Of a DNA stretch of 64,000 bases, positions 9,101 through 16,879 are shown piece by piece. The notes beneath the pieces are model-generated. The model was not told the origin of the DNA. It was given only the letters and a program-made list of their open reading frames with translations, and searched no databases. Both the position numbers and the translations under genes were made by a program. Source of the stretch: Murinocardiopsis flavida (GTDB lineage Bacteria; Actinomycetota; Actinomycetes; Streptosporangiales; Streptosporangiaceae); assembly GCF_003014485.1 (NCBI RefSeq), contig NZ_PYGA01000002.1, forward strand, positions 248,001 to 312,000, read 5' to 3'. Each line of letters begins with the position of its first letter. The first letter of the stretch is position 1.

Positions 9101-9278
9101 CGGCAAGAGCGGCACCGCGGAATACGGCGCCGCCGAGGACGGCAAGGACCCGCCCGCGCACGGGTGGTTCGTCGGCTACCGCGACGACGTCGCGTTCGCC
9201 GTGCTCGTGGAGGACGGCGAGAGCGGCTCGAAGGCGGCGGCCCCGCTGGCGAAGAAGTTCCTCGACGGGATGGGCTGA
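6129..9278 (+). CDS. penicillin-binding transpeptidase with long disordered N-terminus
   Basis: A DD-transpeptidase that crosslinks peptidoglycan outside the membrane. The 1049-aa protein has about 505 residues of Pro/Asp/Gly/Arg-rich cytoplasmic sequence. This includes repeated blocks with RDLGADRTAAWD and ARPWDRPADAQRAEPP and a run of YGEQRD units. One membrane helix follows (about 510-532), then an NTF2-like MecA_N-type domain and the transpeptidase domain: Ser808-Thr-Phe-Lys, Ser862-Cys-Asn864 and Lys993-Ser-Gly. No transglycosylase domain is present, so it is class B-like. GTG 6129 has AAGGA 9 nt upstream. Most of the unusual length comes from the repetitive tail, which may dock cytoplasmic partners (inference). 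Confidence 0.85.
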   Translation: MDDRSNPERDDRPNRPDSPAPRPPGPAQTGSFASFGDPDGPYVSDSPYGPGSPFPPPRETAADDPSPDDLDYLDDPEDFGPYRIPSGPPAGAQGGPLSGGPSYRSSTQPSTDQAGPGGDEPAAPSRPDSPPHTEDRTAVDGPGGAWNDAPAGASPEATSAAHGGDPFGGEPFGGTGYRQRERPGHDDQWAESAPQERPWSASGDHGESRDLGADRTAAWDDSPAPARPWDRPADAQRAEPPRTDSWDDSAPPARPWETSASYSEGRDLGADRTAAWDEAAPPARPWETSASYGESRDLGADRTAAWDDSPAPARPWDRPADAQRAEPPRADDHWAASARPGDGAPPTDYPDHRAEAASAPYAWDRGEQRDPSGGYGEQRDQPTGYGEQRDRSAGYGEQQQEHAWGHAADSGERRDRTGGYGEAWSGAPSESPDWDRSDHYTGQPSAAAAGPGDPWSAERAPYGAAPGGGHPPRRTEAAAHGAGAPPTTPPEGFAAPAGPHEPRRRSRKPLVFGIIGTFLVLALIGGGISWYLLTMPVPEKAAQSYADAWASGEYAAVADLATGSGVEKAYKQVDDNLGVEKTTVTLGDTAETDSGASTPYTVKQKLSNAGTWSYKGELPLKRVEGGEWKVDFTPAAIHPELGDGKTLDRANKWGKRGAILAADGSRLDTDDATGSVKMLTGQMGKAGKKDLKKLGPAYREGDPTGKTGIQKSQEEQLAGTATTVIQAVAADGGKGKPSEVGAIKGSNGKDVQTAIDPAVQKAAAGAIVNESKPTALVAVRPSSGEVLAAANVPGGYNRALEGRYPAGSTFKIISYEALFASGMGMGDAMSCPKGTKVDGWPFKNAGDAAYGKQSVTEAFATSCNTALVQKVDELLDADGFMKAATTFGVNSDLKPGLPVFDPTLPKPDSTTLLAATSLGQGKLQTTPLHMASVAAAVADGTWRSPVVVTSPEVSGQPEATKVKGAENLRGMMRSVVTDGTAKDVGFGAGVHGKSGTAEYGAAEDGKDPPAHGWFVGYRDDVAFAVLVEDGESGSKAAAPLAKKFLDGMG

Positions 9279-9335
9279 GCGCCGGGCCGGGCGGCCCCGC
9301 GGGTCACCCGGCCGGTGCGGATCACCCGGTTCAGG

Positions 9336-9632
9336 TCACCCGGCCGGTTCGGACTTCGGCGCGACCACACCCGGCGTGTCGGAGGCCGGACCCGGCGCGG
9401 ACTCGGGTCGCGGCCCCGGTGTGAGCATGAACAGCACCGTGAGCATGGTGATCACCACCGTGGCGATGATCCCGCACACCACCCACGGCTTCCAGCCGAG
9501 CCGCAGCACCGACTCCGAATCGGCGGCGTCGGAAGCGAAGGAGGCCAGGCTTTCGGCAAGCTCGGGGTCGTCCTCGATGAGGCGGTGCTCGATCTCGGCC
9601 AGGATCCGGCGTTCGTTCTCTCGCAGAGCCAT
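9336..9632 (-). CDS. DUF3040 small membrane protein
   Basis: 98 aa. The N-terminal MALRENERRILAEIEHRL is the hallmark of the DUF3040 family, common in actinobacteria and of unknown function. A cytoplasmic acidic helix is followed by a single membrane segment (PWVVCGIIATVVITMLTVLFML cut to its core: WVVCGIIATVVITML) and a proline-rich tail. The ribosome-binding site GAGGAGG lies just upstream of ATG 9632. The gene is convergent with the penicillin-binding protein gene. Confidence 0.8.
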   Translation of the reverse strand: MALRENERRILAEIEHRLIEDDPELAESLASFASDAADSESVLRLGWKPWVVCGIIATVVITMLTVLFMLTPGPRPESAPGPASDTPGVVAPKSEPAG

Positions 9633-9778
9633 GGGTGCCCCCTCCTCGGCAGAACTGGGGGATCTCGCGTTGGGCACGTGCCTCAGATCTCCCCCATTCC
9701 CTCTCCTTCTATCCGCTCGCGGGGGCGAAATTCCGCCGATTCCGAATAATCGCCTCTGTCCGCGAGGATGCTCTTCGG

Positions 9779-11428
9779 TTACCTCGCCTGAACCCGGGCC
9801 GCCGGGCTGGGATCGCTCTCGGTGCGGTAGTTGTCGAGCACGGTCACGTGGTAGTTCGCGTCGCCCTTGGGCGCCGCGCCGTCGGTGTACTCCAGGCCCT
9901 TGGCGCCCGGGCCCACGACGTCGATGAGGTTGGCGGGGTCGTTGAGCCCGCACAGGTCCTCCTTCGCGCCGGAGGTGCGGTACACCGCGTAGAAGCGGGC
10001 GTCGTCGACGGCGTCCCACGCGAGGCGCACCCCGCCGTCCTTGCGCTCGGCCCGCACCTCGGCGACCGGCGCCGGCGTGCCCTGGGCGTCGTCGGCCTGC
10101 GGCGGCAGCGCCGGGCGGGCGTAGTGGTCCTTGGTCACCTTGTCGATGGCGGCCTTCGCCTTGCCGTCGAGGTCCTTCGCCGAGAAGTACACGTCACCGC
10201 CGACCTCGGGGTACTTGCTGCTGAAGTCGAGCTGGCGGGAGAGCGACCCGGCGCCCTTCCACCCTTCGTCGCCGGCCTTGTAGGCGGCCTGGCCGATGTA
10301 CAGGTCGACGTCGGTGCCCTTGACCTCCTCGGCCCACCACGGCACGAGCTTCTCGTAGTCGGCGATCTTGAGGCCCCGGTACCAGTAGAGCTGGGGGTTG
10401 ACGTAGTCGACCCACCCGTTCTTGATCCAGGCGCGGGTGTCGGCGTGCTGGGCGTCGTAGGACTCCAGGCCGCTGGAGTCGGAGCCGGCGGAATCGGAGC
10501 TCTTGTTGCGCCAGATCCCGAACGGGGAGATGCCGAACTGCACCCACGGCTTGGTGTCGTTGATGCGGGTGTGGACGTCGGCGACGAGCTTGTTCACGTT
10601 GTCGCGGCGCCAGTCGCCGCGCTTCTTGAAATCGCCCCGGTTCTTCTTCCAGCTCGCGTCGTCGTCGAAGGTCTCACCCTCGGCGGGGTAGGGGTAGAAG
10701 TAGTCGTCGAAGTGGACGCCGTCGATGTCGTAGCGGTCGACGACGTCGAGCACCACGCCGCTGACCCACTTGCGGACGTCGGGGTTGCCGGGGTCGAGGT
10801 AGCCCTGGTCGGCGTACTTCACCAGCCACTCGGGGTTCTTGCGGGCCGGGTGGTCCTTCACCAGGCCGTCGACATCGGGGTCCTGCCAGCCCACCCGGTA
10901 GGGGTTGAACCAGGCGTGCAGCTCGATGCCGCGCTTGTGGGCCTCGGCGACCGCGAACTCCAGCGGGTCGTACCCGGGGTCGCCGCCCTGCTTCCCGGTG
11001 AGCGCCCGCGACCACGGCTCCTTGTCGGAGCGGTACAGGGCATCTGCGGTGGGGCGGACGTGGAACATCACGGCGTTCAGGCCGATGTCCTCGGCGCGGT
11101 CGAGCTGCGCGCGCAACTCCTTGTGCTGCTGCTTCTTACTCAGCCCCGACTTGGACGGCCAGTCGATGTTGCGGACGGTGGCGATCCACTCGCCGCGCAT
11201 CTCGCGCTTGTCGGCGGGGTCGGCGGGGCAGTCCTTGGGGATTGGCTGGGTCTGCACCTGGGCGCCCTCGGACCCGCTCTGCCCGGTGTTGGGCGCGGCG
11301 TCGGGCGGCAGGCTCGCGCACGAGGCCGCCAACGGCAGTCCGACGGCGGCGACCGCCAGCCGTGTGCGCCACCCGGCGCGGCTCCCCCGCAGCTCACGTT
11401 CCGTCGCCAAGCCGATCCCCCCGGACAT
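9779..11428 (-). CDS. family 10-like glycosidase (GHL10/DUF187) lipoprotein
   Basis: An exported TIM-barrel protein of the YngK/DUF187 family, thought to act on cell-wall glycans or exopolysaccharide. The 549-aa sequence starts with a basic region and a hydrophobic segment ending LPLAASC, a plausible lipobox. The GHL10 domain follows: REMRGEWIATVRNIDWPS, FNPYRVGW, YDIDGVHFDDYFYP with the catalytic-type acidic pair, and QFGISPFGIWRN. The C-terminal 80 residues look like a fibronectin type III domain (VRLAWDAVDDARFYAVYR). The start is uncertain: ATG 11440, ATG 11428, or a TTG just downstream that has the better ribosome-binding site. It is divergent from menF. Confidence 0.8.
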   Translation of the reverse strand: MSGGIGLATERELRGSRAGWRTRLAVAAVGLPLAASCASLPPDAAPNTGQSGSEGAQVQTQPIPKDCPADPADKREMRGEWIATVRNIDWPSKSGLSKKQQHKELRAQLDRAEDIGLNAVMFHVRPTADALYRSDKEPWSRALTGKQGGDPGYDPLEFAVAEAHKRGIELHAWFNPYRVGWQDPDVDGLVKDHPARKNPEWLVKYADQGYLDPGNPDVRKWVSGVVLDVVDRYDIDGVHFDDYFYPYPAEGETFDDDASWKKNRGDFKKRGDWRRDNVNKLVADVHTRINDTKPWVQFGISPFGIWRNKSSDSAGSDSSGLESYDAQHADTRAWIKNGWVDYVNPQLYWYRGLKIADYEKLVPWWAEEVKGTDVDLYIGQAAYKAGDEGWKGAGSLSRQLDFSSKYPEVGGDVYFSAKDLDGKAKAAIDKVTKDHYARPALPPQADDAQGTPAPVAEVRAERKDGGVRLAWDAVDDARFYAVYRTSGAKEDLCGLNDPANLIDVVGPGAKGLEYTDGAAPKGDANYHVTVLDNYRTESDPSPAARVQAR

Positions 11429-11663
11429 CTCGAACGCCATTGCCGGACTCGACGATAGACGGCCGCGACCGCCGGATCGGCCGTTTACCCCAACCTCGGC
11501 GCGTGCCGCCGCCCACAGACCCCACGGCGGGCTGTCCGGCCGGTTCCCTTGCCTCGGCGAGTACCGCCGCCCACAGCCCTCGCGACCGCCCGGCCGGCCG
11601 TCCACTCCACCCTCAACGCGTGCCGCCCTCCTCCTTCCCGCCCGGCTACCGCCCGGAGCGCAA

Positions 11664-11669
11664 TACACT
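11664..11669 (+). promoter_or_regulatory. -10 hexamer TACACT, leaderless menF
   Basis: TACACT ends 8 nt before the GTG start of menF and there is no ribosome-binding site, so transcription would begin at or next to the start codon. No good -35 box is visible. Confidence 0.45.
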
Positions 11670-11677
11670 GGGCGGTC

Positions 11678-12931
11678 GTGAACGCCCCGCCTCAGCTGTT
11701 CGTCCGCAGCGTCCCGCTGCCCGATGACCGCGACCTCCTCGCCCACCTGCCCGACGACGCCCCGCTCGCGTGGCTGCACGGCGGGTCCGGGCTGGTCGCC
11801 TGGGGCGAGGCCGCCCGGGTGGTGCTCCCGGCCCGCACCGAACCCGGCGACGTCCAGCGGTTCACCGCCGCCGCCCGCTGGTTCGCCGGGCTGGAGCCGC
11901 AGGTGGACGACCAGGTTCGGCGTCCCGGGTCGGGGCTGATGGCGTTCGGGTCGTTCGCCTTCGACCCGCGCTCGGACGGTTCGACCCTGGTGGTGCCGCG
12001 CGTCGCCGTGGGCCGCGACCGCTCCGGCACCTGGCTGACCACCATCGGCGACCAGCCCGGACGACACCCCGCTGAACTCCTCGCCCCGCACGCGCCACCG
12101 CGCCCAGTGGGCCCGCTGCGCTGGACCGACGGCGCGCGCACCGCCGAGGACTGGGGCACGCAGGTCGCCACTGCGGTGCGCCGGATCCGCGGCGGCGCCT
12201 ACGACAAGGTCGTCCTGGCCCGCGACCGCTACGCCGAGGCCGAATCCCCCATCGACCCGCGCACCCTCCTCGCCCGGCTCGCCGCCGACTACCCCACCTG
12301 CTACGCGTTCACTGTCGACGGGCTCACGGGGGCAACCCCCGAGCTGCTGATCCGGCGCGAGGGCGAGGACCTCACGTCACTCGTCCTGGCCGGGACCGCC
12401 CCCCGCGGCGGCACCGAGGTGGAAGACCGGCGGCTGGGGCAGGATCTCGCGGAGTCGGCGAAGAACGCCGAGGAGCACCGCTACGCCGTCGACTCGCTGC
12501 GCGACCGGCTGGCCCCGCTGTGCACCGCGTTCGACGCCCCGGACCGGCCGGAACTGCTGCGGCTGGCGAACGTCCAGCACCTTGCGTCGCCGGTGCGCGC
12601 GACTCTGCGCCCCGGTGCGTCGACCCTCGACGTCGTCGCCGCCATGCACCCCACCGCCGCTGTCGGCGGCACCCCCACGGAAGCCGCCGTCGAGGCGATC
12701 CGCGGCCTTGAGGGCATGGACCGCGGCCGCTACGCCGGCCCGGTGGGCTGGATCGACGCCGACGGCAACGGCGAATGGGGCATCGCACTGCGCTGCGCCC
12801 AGCTCGACGGCCCCCGCGCCCGCCTCATCGCGGGCTGCGGCATCGTCGCCGGGTCGCGCCCGGAAGAGGAGATCACCGAGGCCGACGCGAAGTTCGAGGT
12901 AATGCGCGCCGCCCTCACCGACGGCGAATAG
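11678..12931 (+). CDS. menF: isochorismate synthase
   Basis: It converts chorismate to isochorismate, the first committed step of classical menaquinone synthesis. The 417-aa protein has the chorismate-binding domain in its C-terminal two thirds: GGAYDKVVLAR, GATPELLIRREG, LAGTAPRGG, ESAKNAEEHRY, HPTAAVGGTP and GPVGWIDADGNGEW, ending with the AGCGIVAGS block. Acidic metal-binding residues are present. EntC or DhbC of siderophore pathways would look similar. The nearby menD, menC, menB and menE make the menaquinone role much more likely. GTG 11678 is chosen from the leaderless promoter and domain length. Confidence 0.88.
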   Translation: MNAPPQLFVRSVPLPDDRDLLAHLPDDAPLAWLHGGSGLVAWGEAARVVLPARTEPGDVQRFTAAARWFAGLEPQVDDQVRRPGSGLMAFGSFAFDPRSDGSTLVVPRVAVGRDRSGTWLTTIGDQPGRHPAELLAPHAPPRPVGPLRWTDGARTAEDWGTQVATAVRRIRGGAYDKVVLARDRYAEAESPIDPRTLLARLAADYPTCYAFTVDGLTGATPELLIRREGEDLTSLVLAGTAPRGGTEVEDRRLGQDLAESAKNAEEHRYAVDSLRDRLAPLCTAFDAPDRPELLRLANVQHLASPVRATLRPGASTLDVVAAMHPTAAVGGTPTEAAVEAIRGLEGMDRGRYAGPVGWIDADGNGEWGIALRCAQLDGPRARLIAGCGIVAGSRPEEEITEADAKFEVMRAALTDGE

Positions 12932-13069
12932 CCGGTCCTGAGGTGATCGTGCGGGAGCGGGGACTCCCCCGGCCCGCGCCACTTTCACCTCTCCCGGAAG
13001 TACTGAAAGTCCACCGGCCAACTCGCAGGAAGAGACCCGTTCTCGCAGGATCGGCGAACAGTCCGAGGC

Positions 13070-13861
13070 TCAGTCGGGGGCGACGTCGGCCATCTCGAAG
13101 TCGGCGAAATCGAAGCCCGGGGCGACGAAGCAGCTCACCAGGCTCGCGGCCGACCCGCGCGGCGCGGCCGACTGCCAGGTACCAGCGGGGACGAGGAACT
13201 GCGGGCTGTCACCGCCGACGAGGTCAGGCCCAAGGACGACGCTTCGCTCCCGCACGGGGCGCGGCCCCGTGCCACCGGTGGCGAGTTCGAGCGGCCCTCC
13301 GCCGGTGAACACCCACATCTCCTCCGAGCGCACCCGGTGCCAGTCCGATGTCTCGCCCGGCCGCAGCAGGAACAGGATGCCGGTGGCACACGGCCGCTCG
13401 CCGGTGTACCCCTCGGGCCGCACCCCGACAGGGGACGCCCAGGTCTGGCGGAACCAGCCACCCTCGGGGTGCGGGAGCAGGTCTAGGGCCTCTGCGGTGG
13501 CGCAGCGCTCCTCGAACGCCAGGTAGCGGCCAGCGGCGTCGCGGCGGGGGTAGCGCACCGCGGTGACGGCCCGCTCCGGGATCGGGCCGTACACGTGCGG
13601 GAACCGCACCCCCTCGGGGACACCGGGCGGCGGGGCGGGCTCCGCCGCCTCCCAGCGCACTTCGGCGTCCAGCAGGTCGGGGTCGAGTACGAGCACGACC
13701 TGCGGTTCGGCCTCGGTGTAGAAGGCGTTGGCGACGGCCAGCATGGTGGCCCAGTCGGGGGACGCGTGCGCGAAACCTTCGGTGAGCAGGGACGCCGGGG
13801 CGAGCGCACCATCGCGTCCGCGCCACTCGGCGAGCGAGGTCATGTGCAGCAGTTCGGCCAT
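13070..13861 (-). CDS. fusion of DUF952 and DUF985-type cupin domains
   Basis: 263 aa with two recognisable parts. Residues 1-112 are DUF952-like (LLTEGFAHASPDW, FPHVYGPIPERAVTAV). Residues 118-263 are a cupin of the DUF985 type (LLPHPEGGWFRQTW, ETSDWHRVRSEEMWVF, FLVPAGTWQSA, LVSCFVAPGFDFADFE). The cupin keeps the HRxxSEE metal-site motif. DUF952 and DUF985 proteins usually occur as separate small proteins; the function of either is poorly known. It lies between menF and the FMN reductase gene on the opposite strand, with no obvious partner. Confidence 0.8.
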   Translation of the reverse strand: MAELLHMTSLAEWRGRDGALAPASLLTEGFAHASPDWATMLAVANAFYTEAEPQVVLVLDPDLLDAEVRWEAAEPAPPPGVPEGVRFPHVYGPIPERAVTAVRYPRRDAAGRYLAFEERCATAEALDLLPHPEGGWFRQTWASPVGVRPEGYTGERPCATGILFLLRPGETSDWHRVRSEEMWVFTGGGPLELATGGTGPRPVRERSVVLGPDLVGGDSPQFLVPAGTWQSAAPRGSAASLVSCFVAPGFDFADFEMADVAPD

Positions 13862-14085
13862 GCGGACCAGTATGGCGGTCCGGTCGGCAAGGGCTCGGCG
13901 GCCGGGCCGAGTGGGAACGCCCGCCCGCAGGTCGCAGCCGAGTCAGGCGAGGACACGAGCCTACAAGTCACGACCGGGCCAGGCGCATATCACCGCCGCC
14001 TGAGCCTGCTGTGCTCCACACACCGGGACACCGCCCCTGACCCTGCTCCCTGCCGCCGCTGGCCGTATCAGACGACCCGGGCGAC
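13862..14085. other. short gap, no gene recognised
   Basis: No frame has a convincing start or codon pattern. Together with the stem-loop at 14086-14138 it separates two oppositely oriented genes. Confidence 0.4.
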
Positions 14086-14138
14086 AGGGGGTGGGCTGCC
14101 GCCGGGTGCTTCGCATCCGCGACGGCAGTCCACCCCCT
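14086..14138. terminator. strong stem-loop; intact copy of the dispersed repeat
   Basis: The arms 14086-14101 and 14123-14138 pair over 16 bp with one G-T pair; the loop is 21 nt. There is no T tract. The right part (14098-14138) is the repeat also seen at 3498-3538. It may be a terminator-like repeated element rather than the terminator of a specific gene, as no gene ends just before it. Confidence 0.5.
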
Positions 14139-14216
14139 CGACCACTGCCCCTCAGGACGAGGAGGCCCTTTCGGGCCCGCTCCCGGCGGCGTGGGGGTGC
14201 TCGCTATGCTCGTCCG

Positions 14217-14798
14217 GTGACGACAGGTCGACCCAAGGTCCTCGCGGTGTGCGGAAGCCTCCGCAGCGGTTCCTACAATGCCGCGCTGATCGACGCCGCC
14301 GCGCGCGGCGCTCCCGACCTGGACTTCAGCCCGACCGGTTTGGCCGGCCGCCTACCGCTGTTCGACCCCGACATCGAACAGGACGAGGCGGCGATCCCCG
14401 CGCCCGCCGCCGAGTTCCGGCGCCACGCCGTCGCGGCCGAGGCGGTCGTGATCTCCGGACCGGAGTACGCCCGCGGTCCGTCGGGCGCCGCAAAGAACGC
14501 CCTGGACTGGCTCGTGGGCTGCGGCGGCCTCACAGACCGCCCCACGCTACTCATGAGCGCCTCACCCGGCCCCGCCGGTGGACTGAACGCGCAGCAGCCG
14601 ATCATGACGACCCTCGCGTTCCTCGGCGCGGTCCTGGTGTCGACGGTGAGCGTCCCGCGTGTCGCGGCCCGCTACGACACAGCCACCGGGCTGTTCGAAT
14701 CCGATGTCCGGCTCCGGGTCGACGCCGCGGTCGCCGAACTGCGCAGCGCGATCGCCTACGCCCGCGGCCGGCCGCGGACACAGCTCATCGACCGCTGA
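14217..14798 (+). CDS. NADPH-dependent FMN reductase family protein
   Basis: A 193-aa flavodoxin-fold protein (PF03358). The N-terminal LAVCGSLRSGSYNAALI binds the FMN phosphate, and the central GPEYARGPSGAAKNALDWL is the characteristic motif (usually S-P-E-Y-x-x-x-x-P-G-x-x-K-N-x-x-D). The likely role is reducing FMN or quinones with NAD(P)H in the cytoplasm. A -10-like TATGCT lies 6 nt before GTG 14217 and there is no ribosome-binding site, so the mRNA is probably leaderless. It sits beside menD but is convergent with it, so a link with menaquinone is only positional. Confidence 0.85.
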   Translation: MTTGRPKVLAVCGSLRSGSYNAALIDAAARGAPDLDFSPTGLAGRLPLFDPDIEQDEAAIPAPAAEFRRHAVAAEAVVISGPEYARGPSGAAKNALDWLVGCGGLTDRPTLLMSASPGPAGGLNAQQPIMTTLAFLGAVLVSTVSVPRVAARYDTATGLFESDVRLRVDAAVAELRSAIAYARGRPRTQLIDR

Positions 14799-14910
14799 GG
14801 TCCCCGCTGCGGCCCGAGGGCGCCGTCGACCGGTAAGCCGCCCGCCTCTCCAGGTCCCGACTACGTCGTCACCCGGTGACCGCGCGCTCCGCCACGTCCC
14901 GACTACGCCA

Positions 14911-16578
14911 TCAACCGGTGATCGCTTGGCACACCACGTCTTGCATGCGGCGGCGCAGGGCGGTGGCGTCGGTGCGGTCGGTGCGGACCTCGATGAGGCG
15001 CAGGCCCTCGCCCAGCAGCGCCTTGGGCAGGTCGGTGGCCCACTCCAGGCGGGTGTAGGGCAGGTCGGCCATAGCCGCGACCCGCTCGGCGGTGACGCCG
15101 TGCGGGGTGCCGAAGACCCGCTCGAACTCGGGGTGCCCGGCCTGTTCCAGGCCGGAGAAGATCCCGCCGCCGTCGTTGTTGACGACCAGCAGCCCGAGGT
15201 CGGGCCGGGGCTCCCCCGGCCCGATGACGAGACCGTTCTGATCGTGCAGCATGGCGAGGTCGCCCAGCAGCGCGAACCCGCCCGCGCCGCCGTCGCGCTG
15301 GTGGGCCAGTGCCGCGCCGATCGCGGTCGACACGGTGCCGTCGATGCCGCTCGCCCCGCGGTTGCCGATGATGCGCGCCCCGCAGCGCGGGCTCATGACC
15401 GCGTCGAGGTCGCGGATGGGCATGCTGGACCCCGCGAACAGCAGCGACCCGACGGGGAGTTGCGCGGCGAGGTCCCGTGCCAGCCGTGGCTCGCTGAGCG
15501 CCTCCTCGGCGTCCAGCAGCGCGTCGACGGCGGTGCGCGCCGCGGCGTCGGCGCGCGCCCAGGAGCGCGACCAGGGGGTGACGGGTTCGGCCCCGTGCGG
15601 GGCCGCCACCGCGTGCACGACGTCGGTGGCGGTGCGGACCGGGTCGGCGAAGTGGCGGGGGTCGCCCACCGCGATGTGGCGCCGCGCGCGGCGCAGGTAG
15701 CCCAGCAGCTGCCGGGACAGCCCCGGGCGGCCCACGCTGACGAGCAGGTCGGGTTCGTGCTCGGCCGCGAACTCGGGGACGGCGAGCAGCTGCCGGTAGC
15801 CCGACACCGCCTCGGCGCGGCGCGCGTTGGACGTGGGCTCCGCCAGCAGCGGCCAGCCCGTCGCGGCCGACAGGGCGAGGTACTCGACGGGGTCGTAGTC
15901 GCCGTCGCCGCACACGATGACGCCCCGTTCGACGTCGGGCAGCACGAACGGCGCGGCCTCGGCGCGGCGCGGGGGGACGGTGAACCAGGCCGCGCCGTCG
16001 TCGCGTCCGGTGAGGGGTTCGGGCCAGTCGTCGGCGCCGTCGGGGTCGGGCACCAGCGGGTCGCGGAACGCCAGGTTGAGTTGGACGGGGCCGGGGTGGT
16101 CGCCGCCGCTGCACGCCCACGCCCGACACGCCAGCGACCGCCAGTAGGCGACCATGCCCGCGACCGGATCGGCGACCCCCACCTCGCTGAACATCCGCAC
16201 GGCGGAGCCGAACAGCTGGATCTGGTCGACGGTCTGGTTCGCGCCGGTGCCGCGCAGCTCCGGGGGGCGGTCGGCGGTCAGGACCAGCAGCGGGACGCCG
16301 CTCTGGTCGGCCTCCATGACGGCGGGGTGCAGGTTGGCGGCCGCGGTGCCCGAGGTGCACACCAGTGCCACGGCGCGGCGCGACCCCCGTGCCAGGCCGA
16401 GCGCGAGGAACCCCGCCGACCGTTCGTCGATGCGCACGTGGACCCGGATCGCGGGGTGCTCGACCAGCGCCAGCGCCAGCGGTGTGGAGCGCGAACCCGG
16501 CGCGACGACCGCTTCGGCGAGCCCGCAACGAGCCAGTTCGTCGACCAGGACGCGTGCCAACGCGGTTGACGGGTTCAT
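14911..16578 (-). CDS. menD: SEPHCHC synthase (menaquinone biosynthesis)
   Basis: This thiamine-diphosphate enzyme joins isochorismate and 2-oxoglutarate (after decarboxylation) to form 2-succinyl-5-enolpyruvyl-6-hydroxy-3-cyclohexene-1-carboxylate. At 555 aa it is normal length. The N-terminal VVAPGSRSTPLALAL and HVRIDERSAGFLALG (catalytic Glu) and VCTSGTAAANLHPAV are diagnostic; LTADRPPELRGTGANQTVDQ follows. The ThDP-binding region has LLGDLAMLHDQNGL and the NNDGGGIFSGLEQA stretch. The enzyme is cytoplasmic. It precedes menC on the same strand only after a 300-bp gap, so the two may be separately transcribed. Confidence 0.95.
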   Translation of the reverse strand: MNPSTALARVLVDELARCGLAEAVVAPGSRSTPLALALVEHPAIRVHVRIDERSAGFLALGLARGSRRAVALVCTSGTAAANLHPAVMEADQSGVPLLVLTADRPPELRGTGANQTVDQIQLFGSAVRMFSEVGVADPVAGMVAYWRSLACRAWACSGGDHPGPVQLNLAFRDPLVPDPDGADDWPEPLTGRDDGAAWFTVPPRRAEAAPFVLPDVERGVIVCGDGDYDPVEYLALSAATGWPLLAEPTSNARRAEAVSGYRQLLAVPEFAAEHEPDLLVSVGRPGLSRQLLGYLRRARRHIAVGDPRHFADPVRTATDVVHAVAAPHGAEPVTPWSRSWARADAAARTAVDALLDAEEALSEPRLARDLAAQLPVGSLLFAGSSMPIRDLDAVMSPRCGARIIGNRGASGIDGTVSTAIGAALAHQRDGGAGGFALLGDLAMLHDQNGLVIGPGEPRPDLGLLVVNNDGGGIFSGLEQAGHPEFERVFGTPHGVTAERVAAMADLPYTRLEWATDLPKALLGEGLRLIEVRTDRTDATALRRRMQDVVCQAITG

Positions 16579-16879
16579 GCACTCAACTTTCGCAACATTT
16601 TTCGCAGTCGATCCCGCCGGGCGGCAGCGCGCGGCCGCCCCGCACGCCTCGCGCCTTCGCGAGCTGCCCCGGTCTCATGTGCCGCATCCGGGACCGAGAT
16701 TACGGCACCTGCCCTGACAACGCCCGGACCACTCCTGTTTCCTCCGCTTTCCCCACCGTGACAGACATGGGATGTATCTCAGTTCCGGGGGCGGCGACCA
16801 CGCAACCCAGGACGAGCAGGACGGTCGGGCCGTGCTCCGAAAAGCCGTTCCGGACCCGAAAACCCGTCCACAACACTCC
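16579..16879. other. intergenic region with menD promoter
   Basis: No gene. Just before menD (minus strand) there are two direct copies of TGCGAAA 12 bp apart (16588-16594 and 16600-16606), in an AT-richer patch that may hold the promoter and a regulator site. Confidence 0.4.
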
